Source: Piliocolobus tephrosceles
Taxonomy: Eukaryota > Chordata > Mammalia > Primates > Cercopithecidae
NCBI RefSeq assembly: GCF_002776525.5
Contig: NC_045434.1
Coordinates: forward strand, 199,615,246-199,679,245
Direction: 5' to 3'
DNA: 64,000 nucleotides
Numbering within the stretch: position 1 is the first letter of the stretch; every line of letters begins with the position of its first letter. The position numbers and the translations under genes are program-made. The notes under the pieces were generated by a model. It was not told the origin of the DNA and ran no database searches. It was given only the letters and a program-made list of their open reading frames with translations. Shown in pieces: positions 1-11,406 of the stretch.

Positions 1-1457
1 GGATTGCTGGATTCTAGTTTTGTCTGTTACTAGCTTCCTAAAAAAGTCTCACAGGTCCCTTAGTTTGTTTGCTCATCATATGAGATAAGAGTATTTTTAC
101 CTTCTCATCCTAAAGGTTACATAGATTTAAAAAATTGTTGTGGGAGAATTAGCAGCACTTTCAGATGAAAGACGTTATTTTACAGCAGTCCTCTATCATA
201 GATAGGTACCGAAATATCTATGATTGATGTAATTTAAGTATTAATGCAAGACTTAAGGAAAATTATTTTAAAAGTTTGAATAATTTATATAACATGAGGT
301 ACTCCAGTGAATCAAATGATATGCCTCTACTTCTGTCTTTTCAGACCTGTTTATAGTTTCTTCAAGGGTAAATGGAGGTAGCAGGGTTAGGGATGTCATT
401 CATAGTGTTATTGGAAAGGACAATAGTGTATCATTGCTAAATATCATTCAGTCTGGCCTTTTTGTTTGACTGATGAAACTGAGACCCAGAAAGTCTAAAA
501 GACATATCTGAGGTCCAGCAATGTCTGTGGTAGAACTAGAGGCCAGCACCTGTGATTCTCACTCCCCATCCAAGTTTCTCTGCACTTAGAGGGCATATTG
601 TCTTGCTCTCAGTTTCCCGCTTTAGTCAGAAAAGATTACTGGCTCGGGATTCTCTTCCTTCCTTGTTGGCAAGTGGGGTAGGAAGGAGGGAAGTGAGCAA
701 AAGGCAGGCCTTAAAGAAATTGACATGTTTTCTGCAGCTTATGTTTTTTCTTCCACTTTTATCTAGAGTGTTCTGAACTCCAACATGAAGTGACTTGAAT
801 GTGAGAAGTGACTCAGTGATGGCATTCAGGGCAGCTGCTTTTAAAACCATCTAGGTTGGCTCATACATAGCAAGCTGCTGGCACTTCCTTAGCCCCATAC
901 TCCCTGGTTGGTCCCCACCCCATCCTGCCATCAGCCTGTTTATCATGTTGGCTTTTTGGTGAAGAGACTGCACAGGGCAGAAAAACTATTAAAATAAACT
1001 ATTAAAATCCCTCCTGACTTTTTTCCTCAACAATCCTGAATGCTACTTCAGCAATTATAGGGGGAAAAATAAAATTACTTTCCCCTTACTTCCTATATAA
1101 TTTAGGACCACTAGAAAACTCTGTGATCCCAAGTTATTCTGTTAATCTCTCATACCAGTTTTTCTGATAACAGAAAATTATCCCTGTATATACTTTAGTA
1201 AAGGGGTCTGAGGGTAGGTTTTCTGGAGACTGAGAATGACCCGGAGTTGTTTTAGTTTGAATCATTTCTATTGTTCTACTTGCATGTTTCACTGACTCTT
1301 TCCTGTGTCATCTCCATTCTGTCCTTAAGCCCATTCAGTGAGTTAAAAAAATTCAGAGACTGTGTTTCTGTTCAAAAACTTCCACTTAAATTTTTTTTTT
1401 CAGTTTCTCTTCTGAGACTTACTGTTTTTTCCCCTTCATTTTGAGCATATTTTCTTT
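1..1457. other. LUZP1 upstream intronic sequence
   Basis: AT-rich sequence without a recognisable exon. The two opposed 74-codon ORFs at 552-850 show no family signature. Confidence 0.5.
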
Positions 1458-1756
1458 CTTTTTTTTTTTCCTTTTTTTGAGATGGTGTCTCATTCTGTCG
1501 CCAGGCTGGAGTGCAGTAGCTGGATCTCGGCTCACTGCAAACCCTGCCTCCCAGATTCAAGCGATTCTCCTGCCTCAGCCTCCTGAGTATCTGGGACTAC
1601 AGGTGCGCACCACAACACCGGGCTAACTTTTGTATTTTTAGTAGAGACGGGGTTTCACCATGTTGGCCAGATGGTCTGGATCTCCTGATCTCGTGATCCG
1701 CCTGCCTTGGCCTCCCAAAGTGCTGGGATTATAGGCCTGAACCACCATGTCCAGCC
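1458..1756 (-). mobile_element. Alu (S-like)
   Basis: Poly(T) then GAGATGGTGTCTCATTCTGT and so on to CACCATGTCCAGCC. Flanked by a perfect 17-bp duplication TTGAGCATATTTTCTTT (1441-1457, 1757-1773). Confidence 0.95.
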
Positions 1757-1901
1757 TTGAGCATATTTTCTTTTACCTCATTGAGCTTAGTTATAATAGC
1801 TGTGTTAATATCTTTGTCCGAGAATTTCAGCATCCGGGTTGTCTTGGAGTTGCCCTCTGCTGATTGTCTTTTCCTTTGCAAATGGGTTTAATTTTTCTAG
1901 G

Positions 1902-2216
1902 TTTTTTTTTTTTTTTTTTTGGAGACAGGGTCTCTCTCTGTTGCCCAGGCTGGAGTGCAGTGGTGTGAACATGGCTCACTGCAGCCTTGACTACTGGGCT
2001 GAAGTTATCCTCCTGCCTCAGCCTCTCAGGTAGCTGGGACCACAGGCATGCATCACCATACCTGGCTAGTTTTTTTTAAATTTATTTTCATTTTTTGTAG
2101 AGACAGCGTCTCACTGTGTTGCCCAGGCTGGTCTCAAAAACACTTTGGGCTCAGATGATCCTCCTGCCTTGGCCTCCCAAAATGCCAGGATTACAGGCAT
2201 GAGCCACCGTGCCCAG
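1902..2216 (-). mobile_element. Alu (old, J-like)
   Basis: Starts in a 19-base T run, followed by GGAGACAGGGTCTCTCTCTG and ending GAGCCACCGTGCCCAG. The diverged left arm (ACATGGCTCACTGCAGCC) fits an AluJ. Confidence 0.92.
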
Positions 2217-3760
2217 ATGATTTTTCTTGTTCTTTATGTAATTTGGAATTGTATTCTTCACATTGTGAATGTTGTATTGTGGAGACTTTGGTTTCTGTTG
2301 ATGTTTTTGGTTTAGTAGACAATAACTCAGACTCAAAACTGCAAACTCTCTCACACCTGCAGTGGGTGGCAGTTCAAATCTCAGTTCAGTTCTTTTCTCT
2401 TTAACTGAGGTCTTTGGATTCTGCCCTGCCTGAGCCTGCCTTGCATGGCTCAGGGTTCAACCAGAGACTGGGCAGAATTTACACACAGAACCCGAGACTC
2501 TCCTTCCTTCTCTGGCTCTGTTTTTTCTTACTTCCCGTGATCTCTGGCTGCTCTGGGCTGTTTCTTCAGGACAGAAAGCCTAGTGTTTGTTTTTTAGTTG
2601 GAACTTCAGCTGGACCAGCCTCAGGCCAGAGCTCCAAAAATGGGGAGTTCATTGCATGTCAGCCCTTTCTTCCAACTTTCAACTTATTTTCAAAATCTGC
2701 CAGCCCTTGTTCACTTCAGATAGTTTTTGTGTTTTATCCAGACTATAGTTGTTGTCTGTGGGAGGGTCATACTGAAAGCAGAATTTCGTACTGACATTTT
2801 TATCTATTACTAAAGTGTTTGGGGGACAAAAATGTTCACTTGAACTGGTTTTGTAACCTTGGGCAAGTCTTGTTTCTTCTCTGGGACTCACTTGCTCCTC
2901 TGGGAAATGAGGTGGTTGGACTCTGATCTGTAAGGATCCTTTAATCTCTGCTTGTAGGCAGACAGACCCGTACACACATACTACCACCACTGTCACCACC
3001 AACAGTAACAACAAACAATAAGTGCCAGAACAGATGCTTGAGGGAAGTGATGAGGATGGGTCTGTCATGGTGGAAAGCTCTCTGAAGTGGCATCACTAAG
3101 GAATTTGAGGATGTTTACAGTCATCCTCTTGTTTTGGGGACAGAGGGCAAGTACACTGAGGATGCAAGAAGTAAATGGCATTCAGAAGAAAGAAATCAGT
3201 TGCTGCTTGCTTCTACTCTTAGAAACAGGAGAGAATGTAGACAGTTGAAAACAAATCAGGGTTAGCTGGAGTTCCTCTTTCCTTTTGGCAGTGCATTCTG
3301 TCTTATTTTGAAGAGAAAAGCCCCTGGGCCTTAGTAACATGTCAGCAAATTTGGCAGTAGGTGGTAGGTGCTGGGACAGTAGATTTTAGCAGGGGTGCTG
3401 CTATCACTGTTAGGGCTGCAGAGACCTTAGGGGAGATAGACTAGATTTATGTGACCATTTCTTAGGGTTCAGAATTTTTATGTAGGAGAGGTTTTAGGCT
3501 ATGCAGAAGAAGGTGTGTGTGTGTGTGTGTGTGTTTGTGTGTGGGTGTTGTGTGTTTATGGTGGGTGGGGAGGGGGAATGAGACAGGTGGTGATGGGGCA
3601 GGACAGAAGGTCTGTGGAACTGCCCTAAAACTGTTTGAATACCAATCACACTTACTTTAACTTCCATTGATTCTTTTTTAAAAGCAGAGGGTGGAGAGCT
3701 AAAGCTTCCCCACATCCACCTAAGCCATCTCTTGGGTGCTGCCTTGGTATAGATCCTTTT
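2217..3760. other. Intronic sequence with MIR and a GT repeat
   Basis: A MIR-like tract lies at about 2845-2945 (TAACCTTGGGCAAGTC...GGGAAATGAGG). A (GT)n run with interruptions lies at about 3513-3545. The 126-codon ORF at 2414 shows no family signature. Confidence 0.5.
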
Positions 3761-4065
3761 AAAAATTACTTTTAAAGGTAGAGTGTCACTCTGTCGTCTA
3801 GGCTGGAGTGCACTAGGACCATTGTGGCTCACTGCAGCCTCAAACTCCTGGGTTCCAGGTGATCCTCCTGTCTCAGTTCTCCCAAGTAGCTAGGACTATA
3901 GGTGAGCATCACCATGCCCAGCTAATTAAAAAAATTTTTTTTGTAGAGATGGGGGCCTCGCTTTGTTGTTGTCGAGGCTGTTCTTGAACTCCTGGGCTCA
4001 AGCAATCCTCCTGCCTTGACCTCCCAAAGTGCTGGGATTATAGGCATGAGCCACTGTGCCTGGCC
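3761..4065 (-). mobile_element. Alu (J-like)
   Basis: AGTGTCACTCTGTCGTCTAG through CACTGTGCCTGGCC, with diverged CATTGTGGCTCACTGCAGCC. Imperfect flanking repeats (AGATCCTTTT / AGGTCCTTTT). Confidence 0.9.
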
Positions 4066-4117
4066 TAGGTCCTTTTTGATACTTACTTTCTAGCTGTTTT
4101 TATTATCAGTAACTCTT

Positions 4118-4414
4118 TTTTTTTTTTTTCCAGACAATGTCTCACTCTGTCGCCCAGGCTAGAGTGCAGTGGTACGATCTGGGCTCACCACAAACTCTGC
4201 CTCTTGGTTTGAAGCGATTCTCTTGCCTCAGCCTACTGAGTAGCTGGGATTACATTCACATGCCACCACGCCCAGCTCATTTTTGTATTTTTAGTAGTGA
4301 CGGGGTTTCACCATATTGGCCAGGCTGGTCTTGAACTCCTAGCCTCAGGTGATCCACCCACCTTGACCTCCCAAAGTGCTAGGATTACAGGCGTGAACCA
4401 CTGTGCCTGGCCAA
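4118..4414 (-). mobile_element. Alu (S-like)
   Basis: Complete antisense Alu between 17-bp duplications TATTATCAGTAACTCTT (4101-4117, 4415-4431). Confidence 0.93.
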
Positions 4415-4431
4415 TATTATCAGTAACTCTT

Positions 4432-4530
4432 CTCTTTGGGAGGCTGAGGTGGGAAGATTACTTGAGGTCATGAGTTTCAGACCAGCCTGGGCGACATAGC
4501 GAGACCCCATCACTACAAAAAAAATTTTTT
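4432..4530 (+). mobile_element. Truncated Alu left monomer
   Basis: CTTTGGGAGGCTGAGGTGGG through CATCACTACAAAAA. It lacks the first ~40 bases of an Alu and abuts the duplication of the preceding antisense Alu. Confidence 0.8.
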
Positions 4531-4663
4531 TTCCAAATTTTATTGGCTTGAGGCTTGAGTTACTCCTGTTCCCCCCATCTTTTAAACTATTTTTAAAAAC
4601 CCTCATTATTTGTCCATCTTCATTCTAGCCTTTTTGCTCTCTAGGAAGAGGCAGGGATGAATT

Positions 4664-4722
4664 CGTGTGTGTGTGCGCACGTGCAGGTGCCTGCGTGTGT
4701 GTGTGTGCGTACGTGCATGCAT
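4664..4722. repeat. GT/GC-rich dinucleotide repeat
   Basis: Interrupted (GT)n with CGCACGTG and CGTACGTGCATGCATG alternating purine-pyrimidine stretches, potentially Z-DNA prone. Confidence 0.85.
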
Positions 4723-5194
4723 GTTTTGCTGGAGGTGTGGAAGTTGGATTGAAGGGACCAATAGTCTTGGAAGGCAGTCACAAGGTGGCTTGCAGGGGTG
4801 TGCATGGGAGGCAGTTGTGATGAAAGAAGGGAGGATAGTTTCAATGTAAGATCATGTACAAAAGCTTTAGGTTTACCACTAGCGTAGAAGCTACCTTTCC
4901 ATTTTCCTCAAGAGTAAGTGAGAAACACAAGAAGTTTGATCCAGATTTTCCATCTCTAGTATCTCTTCTCTGATTTTAGGGGTAAGATTCAATGGGATGG
5001 TAGGCTTTTCAACTCTCCTGTAGAAGGCTGCTTGTTACAAAACTGGAGGGTAAGTTTGCAGACAGAGAAGCTCTATTTTTAGTTCTAATTGATATTGGGA
5101 AGGTTCAGGGCTCTTTTGAGGACCGAGTCTAGAAGGCAACAAAATGAGAGCCAGCATGGTGAAAGGACTTTCAAAGTCAGACAGACTTGAGTTT

Positions 5195-5481
5195 TTTTTT
5201 TTTTTTTGAGACGGAGTCTCGCTCTGTCGCCCAGGCTGGAGTGCAGTGGCCGGATCTCAGCTCGCTGCAAGCTCCGCCTCCCGCCATTCTCCTGCCTCAG
5301 CCTCCCGAGTAGCTGGGACTACAGGTGCCCGCCACCTCGCCCGGCTAGTTTTTTGTATTTTTTAGTAGAGACGGGGTTTCACCCTGTTAGCCAGGATGGT
5401 CTCGATCTTCTGACCTCGTGATCCGCCCGTCTTGGCCTCCCAAAGTGCTGGGATTACAGGCTTGAGCCACTGTGCCCGGCA
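5195..5481 (-). mobile_element. AluY, cercopithecid type
   Basis: Antisense copy with CCGGATCTCAGC, CACCTCGCCCGGCTAG and GGCTTGAGCC, variants I associate with Old World monkey AluY. Eight bases around GGGTTCAC are missing (CTCCCGCCATTC). Duplication AGACTTGAGTTT at 5183-5194 and 5482-5493. Confidence 0.93.
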
Positions 5482-5496
5482 AGACTTGAGTTTAAA

Positions 5497-5590
5497 CTCT
5501 GTCATTTAATAGCAAGCTGTAAGACCTTGGACAAGTCACTTCTTGAAACTTAGATTCTTTATCTGTAAGGTAAAGGTAACATTATCTTCT
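5497..5590 (+). repeat. MIR-like fragment
   Basis: GTAAGACCTTGGACAAGTCA then TTTATCTGTAAGGTAAA, the conserved MIR core order. Confidence 0.65.
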
Positions 5591-5769
5591 CATTGTCTTA
5601 TATAAAACATAAAGCATAGTGCTCGGGGTTGGTAAATACTCCACGTATGTTTTTTTCCTATCTTCTAAAACATCTTATTTTTACTAGAATCCTTTCTTTT
5701 CTGCTAAATAATTGCGTGACTCACTACCAAGTTTTAGTTTCCTTCCGTAAAACAAGGACATTTAACTGA

Positions 5770-6118
5770 AGGTTGAGTATCCCTTATCTGAAATCCCTGG
5801 GACCAGAAGTGTTTTAGATTTCAGATTTTTAAAAAAATATTTGCATGTATATAGTGACATGTCTTGGGATAAGACCGAAGTCTAAACATGAAATTCATTT
5901 ATGTTTCCTATACACCTTATATAGCCTGAAGGTAATTTTATTTTTCTCCAGGGGACATTGAATAAACCTGAGTATTGTGTGCCTGTATTTTGGCTGCAAC
6001 CTATCACATGAGATCAGGTATGGAATTTTCCACTTGTGGAGTCATGTGGGCACTCAAAACGTTTCAGATTTTGGAGCATTTTGAATCTGGGATTTTCAGA
6101 TTAGGGATGCTCAACCTG
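5770..6118. mobile_element. Non-autonomous DNA transposon relic (Tigger/mariner-like)
   Basis: Terminal inverted repeats: AGGTTGAGTATCCCTTATC at the left and, reverse-complemented, CAGGTTGAGCATCCCTAAT at the right. Interior with CAGATTTTTAAAAAAATATTTG and ACACCTTATATAGCC. The family label is from memory and less certain than the inverted ends. Confidence 0.65.
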
Positions 6119-6472
6119 TAGTTGATTTCTGAGATGCTTCCTAGCTGTAAGATGTCATATACATTTTTAGACTATTGAGAAATGTTTAGGTGTTTTAATT
6201 TAAGCAAAGACAGTGGGTTCTACCCTAGGACCATATCATCTTATAGGGAAGAGGAAGTCTCCTACAGCCAAATTCTTTCTTGATTTCCTGAGAGAGACAT
6301 AGCCAGCTTAGCCAGGTTCCTTTAGTGTCGGGATCTAGATGCAGGTTTCACCTTGGCCCCTTGCTGACAGTGAATTGTATGTAAAAGTCTTTGGGACAGC
6401 CCTCTGGGTCAGCTCAGTCTTGGTATGATTCATGCATTACCTATCGCTTCTATTCTGTTTATATCTATCCAG

Positions 6473-6578
6473 GTCAAGAGACAACTGTCTTTGAAAGATA
6501 GTGAGTGACTGTTTCCAAAACTGCAAGCAAAGGGAGAGCCACCAGAAGTATTGACAGAAAGCTTGAATTGCCTAAATG
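6473..6578 (+). other. LUZP1: Candidate non-coding 5' exon of LUZP1
   Basis: A 106-bp stretch bounded by a good acceptor (pyrimidine-rich TTCTATTCTG...CTATCCAG, AG at 6471-6472) and an excellent donor (CCTAAATG|GTAAGTATG at 6579). It is on the LUZP1 strand, lies outside any repeat I recognise, and has no long ORF. Spliced to 22029, its final ATG would open a 39-codon upstream ORF. This is inference from splice signals only; no transcript was consulted. Confidence 0.45.
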
Positions 6579-6819
6579 GTAAGTATGTTGTACAGTGAAA
6601 CCTGGGCATACCAATAGGATTGGGTGGTTTCTGAAGCCACTATAATTTTGCCACTACTGGAAGTGGGGAGGAAAGTCAGTATTTGTGATGGCCTATTATG
6701 AACCAAATACTATGCTGAGTACTTTACATGTTTTCTCCTTTAACCAACCAATCAACCTGATGAGGGTAAAAAATCCTTGCATGAAGTCAGCAACCAAAAG
6801 AAGTAGGCCACCCTTAAGA

Positions 6820-7005
6820 AGTAGCTACCATTTATTGAATATTTACTCTATGTCAGGCGCAGTCCTGTTGGACATGTTAGCTCCCTACCAACCCTGTGAA
6901 GTAAGTACTTTTGTCATCACCACAAGGAAACAAGCTTAGAGAGGTTAAATAACTCTTCCAAGTTCACACAAGTAGTAGAACTAGGTTTCAAACCTGCGTT
7001 ACTTT
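6820..7005 (-). repeat. MIR-like fragment
   Basis: CCATTTATTGAATATTTACT and AGAGAGGTTAAATAACTCTT with TTCACACAAGTAGTAGAACT, the antisense MIR pattern. Confidence 0.65.
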
Positions 7006-7010
7006 CTTTC

Positions 7011-7294
7011 CTTTTTTTCTGAGACTGGGTCTCACTCCCATTGCCCAGGCTGGAGGGTGGTGGCATGATCATGGCTCACTGCAGCCTTGACCTCCTGGGC
7101 TCAGGTGAGAGCCTCCCACCTCAGCCTCCTGAGTAATTGGGACTACAGGTGTGCACCACCATACCCAGCTAATTTTTTGTAGAGACTGGGTCTCTGTATT
7201 GTCCAGGCTGGTCTTAAACTGCTGGGCTAACGCAGTCCTCCTGCCTTGGTCTCCCAAAGTGCTGGCATTATAGGCATGAGCCACCACCACAGTG
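7011..7294 (-). mobile_element. Alu (J-like)
   Basis: TCTGAGACTGGGTCTCACTC through GAGCCACCACCAC; old, with AluJ-like CATGGCTCACTGCAGCC. Confidence 0.9.
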
Positions 7295-8001
7295 GGTTAT
7301 TTTCATTACACTGTAATGTTTCTCTTTTGAGAAAGTTACTTTTTGGTTGAGGCCGTGACTGATTTAACGTTGGAAAAGCCAAGCAAAATACAAAACCTTT
7401 TGATCAACAACTAGCTTCTTTTCCTAGCCATATGTGGATTTTATGTGCCAATATTTTATTGGTTGGTGTTGGCTAAGGCAGAGGAGAGCACTAATGAAAT
7501 AGAAGGGAGAGAAGTGAGAACTTGAGTGGTGAGTGGCCAAGAGACCCAGTGGTCTTGGTTGCTACTGATAGCTGGATGATAGAGAAAACTTCCCTAGGAA
7601 AGTAGAGCAATAGGATAACTCAGAATGAGTGGGAAATGGGTTCTCCTCATAGCAGTGACTGGGCATAGGAAAGGAATCTTAACAAAGCCTCTTGCTGTCA
7701 TGTCAACCCCTCTTAGGAAATAGGCGCAGTTAGGGATAATACAGAACTCTTCCAAGGAGTGGGGAAATTCAAGGCAAACTCTTTCCCTGTTAATTGGTTC
7801 AGGATTCTTGTTCTGTTCCTTTCCCTGGAGCATTTCTCTTACCTCAGAGAACTGGGTTATGAAATTAATTTCTTGTTGGGCGAGTGGCAGCCAGTATTTG
7901 GTCTCTTTTAATGGAAGAACCAATGGTGTTTTCATATATTTGGTGAAATTTTGGGGGGAACAATCATTTTATTCATAAAACTTATTACACATACCTATTT
8001 T
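7295..8001. other. Intronic sequence
   Basis: No gene or repeat recognised. The antisense 113-codon ORF at 7594-7935 lacks any known motif. Confidence 0.4.
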
Positions 8002-8298
8002 TTATTTTTTGAGACGGAGTCTTGCTCTGTTGCCCTGTCTGGAGTGCACTGGCAAACTTGGCTCACTGCCACTGCAAACCTCCGCCTCCTGGGCTCAAGC
8101 GATTCTCCTGTCTCAGCCTCCCGAGTAGCTGGGATTATAGGTGTATGCTGCCACACCTGGTTAATTTTTGTAGTTTTCGTACAGACAGGGTTTCACCGTG
8201 TTGGCCAGGCTGGTCTTGAACTCCTGACCTCAGGTGATTTGCCCACCTCAGCCTCCCAAAGTGCTGGGATTACAAATGTGAGCTACTGCGCCCAGCCT
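8002..8298 (-). mobile_element. Alu (S-like)
   Basis: TTGAGACGGAGTCTTGCTCT through CTACTGCGCCCAGCC, with flanking ACACATAC on both sides. Confidence 0.93.
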
Positions 8299-8359
8299 AC
8301 ACATACTTATTATGCATAAAAGATTTTGCTATATACTAGGGCTAATATTCTGATGACAA

Positions 8360-9120
8360 AAAAATAATTGACCGCTTACTACATGCCTTAGTTATTGGAA
8401 CCAAGTATACAGCATTAAACAAAACAGAAAAAGTCCTTGCTCTCAAGGATTGTATTCTAATGGGTAGAAACAGATAAAAATGAATAATTAGATATAAATA
8501 AATAAACAGGTAAATAGATAAATAACATCCACTAGATTGTACATGCTAAAAAGACAAAAAAGCAGCGTAAGGTGATAGTGGTAGGGAGCTGAGGGATTGC
8601 TTCTTTATGTATAGCAAGCAAGGAAGGCCTCTGATGAGGTGATATTTTAAGCTAAGATCTAAAAGAAGTGAGGAGTCCAGCCAGGGAGATATCTGGGGGA
8701 AGGAAAAGCATCCTAGGCAGAGGGAGCAGCAGGTATAAAATCTGTGAGGGATGAGATGAGTGTAACTGGTCATGTATAAGGACCCATAAGGAGGCCATGT
8801 GGCTGGAGTGGAGTCATAGGGAAGGAGCAGCAGATGAGTGATGGGACCTAGATCTTGTAGGGCCTTAGCCATGTGACACCTTTGGAGTGCATTGTATTCT
8901 AAGTGAGGTGCACTAGAGAGTTTAGAGCAGAGGAGTGACTTGATCTGACTGATGTTTTAAAAGGCCTGCTCTGGTTGTTGTGGGAGAACAGACTGTGGAG
9001 GGTGGGGAAGGATGGACAGTGATGGGAGCAGGGAGACAAGTTAGGAAGCTTTTGCAGTAATCAGTAGTCCAGGGCAGGGATGATGGTAGGTTGGACCTGG
9101 GTGGTAGTGGTGGCTAACCA
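8360..9120 (-). repeat. L2-like ancient LINE fragment
   Basis: Motifs AAGGCCTCTGATGAGGTGAT, CATCCTAGGCAGAGGGAGCA, GGCCATGTGGCTGGAGTGGA and GCAGAGGAGTGACTTGATCT follow the order of the common mammalian L2 3' region in antisense. Assigned from memory. Confidence 0.55.
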
Positions 9121-9191
9121 GAAAGCAATGGATTCTAGACATATTTTGAAGGCTCTCAAATTTTAATTCTCCCCATAGACATGTTTGATTT

Positions 9192-9514
9192 TTGTTTCTT
9201 TTTTTTTTAAATTTTTGTCTTTGTTTTTTGAGACGGTCTTACACTCTGTCACACAGGCTGGAGTATAGTGGTGTGATCTCAGCTCACTGTAGCTTTGACC
9301 TCCCAGGCTCGATTGATCCTCCCGCCTCAGCCTCCTGAGAAGTTGGGACTACAGGCACATGCCACCACGCCCAGCTAATTTTTGTATTTTTTGTAGAGAA
9401 AGAGTTTCGTCGTGTTGCCGAGGCTGGTCTCGAACTCCTGGGCTCAAGCTGTCTGCCTGCCTCAGACTCCCAAAGTGCGCTATGATTATGGGCATGAGCC
9501 ACTGTGCCCATCTG
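9192..9514 (-). mobile_element. Alu (J-like)
   Basis: Antisense Alu with T-rich head; flanking ATGTTTGATTT at 9181 and 9517. Confidence 0.9.
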
Positions 9515-10250
9515 AGATGTTTGATTTATTTGGAGTTAACGTCTGGGTCACATGGGTTTAAGGATGTCTTTGGAAACTTGACAGTGATCTCGGTTAAAAT
9601 TCTAAAATTGATTGATCAAAGAATGAGAACAACAGTGACCCCTAGAAGCCAGCTTGTATTCATTAAGAATAAATCATGCTAGCTGATAACAATTCTTTTT
9701 TTTCTTTAAGCCTTGCCATGATTTTTTTTAAATGATCGGTCCAAGTTCAGTATAAAAATATTAGAGAACAGACATAAGCAAAAACAGAAAAAAAGCACAT
9801 TATCCAGAAATAATTACCATATAGCAGTTTGGTGTATATCAGCACATTTCATTTTTGGAAAGATTCCTAGGTTGCTGGAGGATTGGAATGTGCTACAAAG
9901 GTAATGTTTCTTAAGTGCTAAAATTAGGTATTTAATGTTTTCTCATGTGATCCCAAGACAAAAAAAAGTTTGACCTGGCTTTTGGAGCTTGTTGAATAAT
10001 TGTACTCAGGAATTGTAGTAGATCGGTGTTAATCTATAGGAGGTGTTTTTAGTGACATTCTACAGGGCTGTCAGGGCTGTTTTTGGTTATATTTTGTTTT
10101 TGAACATCAATTTGGATGAAGATATAGAAAAGACATGCCTATGAGACTTACATAGTGAATGCTTGCAGGCTAGACAGTGTAGAGAATATTTAGTCAAGGG
10201 ATTAAAACTAAGAAGTTGAAATCCAAAAATAATAAATAATAATTTAAGCT
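9515..10250. other. AT-rich intronic sequence
   Basis: Nothing recognised apart from A-rich tracts. Confidence 0.4.
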
Positions 10251-10254
10251 GAAA

Positions 10255-10420
10255 CTTACATGACACTTACTGTGGACCAGGTACTAGTCTAAGCAATTCT
10301 TGCATTAACTCATTTACACATACCATAACCTTACAGGTATTGAAGCATAGAGAAGTCAAATGACTTATCCAAGGTCACACAGCTAGTAGCTAGTAAAGTC
10401 AGAATTTGAACTTAGGCTGC
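10255..10420 (-). repeat. MIR-like fragment
   Basis: ACACTTACTGTGGACCAGGT with AAGGTCACACAGCTAGTAGC, diagnostic antisense MIR words. Confidence 0.75.
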
Positions 10421-10569
10421 CTGGCTTCAGAGTTCGTCAACTTTAATCATTGTATCGCATTGCCTGCAAAAGAATTAAACCCCATATTTCGGTTATTAAA
10501 AATGAGATTTGACAGTTTATTTGGAAACAAAACAAGTATGAATCTACACACTGGTAGTGTGGCTGCCAG

Positions 10570-10810
10570 ATTAGTTCATGCAGTCTTGGACTTTGTTATG
10601 AGAACTGGGCAGACCAGGTCATCTTTCATCCATCCCACCCTTTTACTCCATTTGAACTGTCCTGGTTCAGGCCCTCATCCCATCTCTTGCCTTGACTATT
10701 ACAATAGCACCCTAGTTTATCCTGCTAGAACGGTCTTTCAAAAACTGCAGTTCTGATTGTGTTACTCCCTTACTTAATCCCTTTATCCAATACAGGTTGC
10801 AAATTTGCTT
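10570..10810 (+). repeat. L2-like fragment
   Basis: GCCTTGACTATTACAATAGC then TGTGTTACTCCCTTACTT, resembling the sense L2 reverse-transcriptase end. Confidence 0.5.
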
Positions 10811-10866
10811 CCCATTTCCACTTGCAGGCATGTGTGTTTTGGAGGACTATACAGTGGTATTCTTTT

Positions 10867-11406
10867 TATTTTGTCTTTTTTTTTTTTTTTGTGAGCCAAA
10901 GATTTATTTCTTCATTTCTTGCATTTGAAGTACTCTTCGATAACATCCTTGGCCTGAGACTCCTTTCCATAGTCCTTAACTACTACACAACTGCAACCAA
11001 CCACTTTACGGGGTTTCCCCTCTCTGTCAGTTTTACAGAGGGCTACCCATTCTCCTAGTTTCTTGTCATCAACCTTAATTAGGTTGATCTGGTGTTCAGC
11101 ACAAAGGGCCTCCACCAACTTGACATACATAGGCTCATCACAGTTGGATGCAAAGCACACAAAGATGGGCTTGGCGCTTGTCTAAGGCTTTGGCAGCTTC
11201 GCGAATTCCACGTGCTAGGCCATCGTGGATGAGGGCGGTCTTCAGCACCTCTTGTAAAGCAGTATTAACGTCCATTATACCTCCAGCAGCAATGCCTTCC
11301 TCGGCCATGGCGGTGGGTTACGGGTGAAGCGGAATGTTGAACGCACCGAAGCCTCCGCCTCCGCGCGACTCCGCGGCGGCAGGGAAAGAGCTATTTTGTC
11401 TTTTTT
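10867..11406 (-). pseudogene. RPS12P: Full-length processed pseudogene of ribosomal protein S12
   Basis: The minus strand carries an intronless RPS12 copy. It has a 5' TOP start (CTCTTTCCCTGCCGCC from 11390), an ATG at 11308-11306, a coding region to TGA 10914-10912, an AATAAA signal and a poly(A) tail (T run about 10876-10890 on plus). The frame is broken by one extra base in the A run at 11152-11154 (CTTTGC where the gene has CTTGC), and one Asn codon is missing after VDD. The downstream frame still reads 82 residues ending EEYFKCKK. Perfect 15-bp target duplications TATTTTGTCTTTTTT flank it (10867-10881 and 11392-11406) at an L1-endonuclease-type site (TTTT/AA). It lies antisense in a LUZP1 intron. 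It is not expected to code. Confidence 0.93.

Noticed and set aside
2414..2794. 126-codon plus-strand ORF with a hydrophobic stretch
   Set aside because: Intronic, no known family, and no supporting signals; length is within chance expectation.
8022..8219. Peptides such as those reading PGLKRFSCLSLPSSWDY
   Set aside because: These are translations of antisense Alus, repeated at many places in the window, and do not indicate genes.
10912..11160. 82-codon ORF with clear ribosomal S12 similarity
   Set aside because: It is the 3' part of a frame-broken processed pseudogene with poly(A) and target duplications, not a gene.
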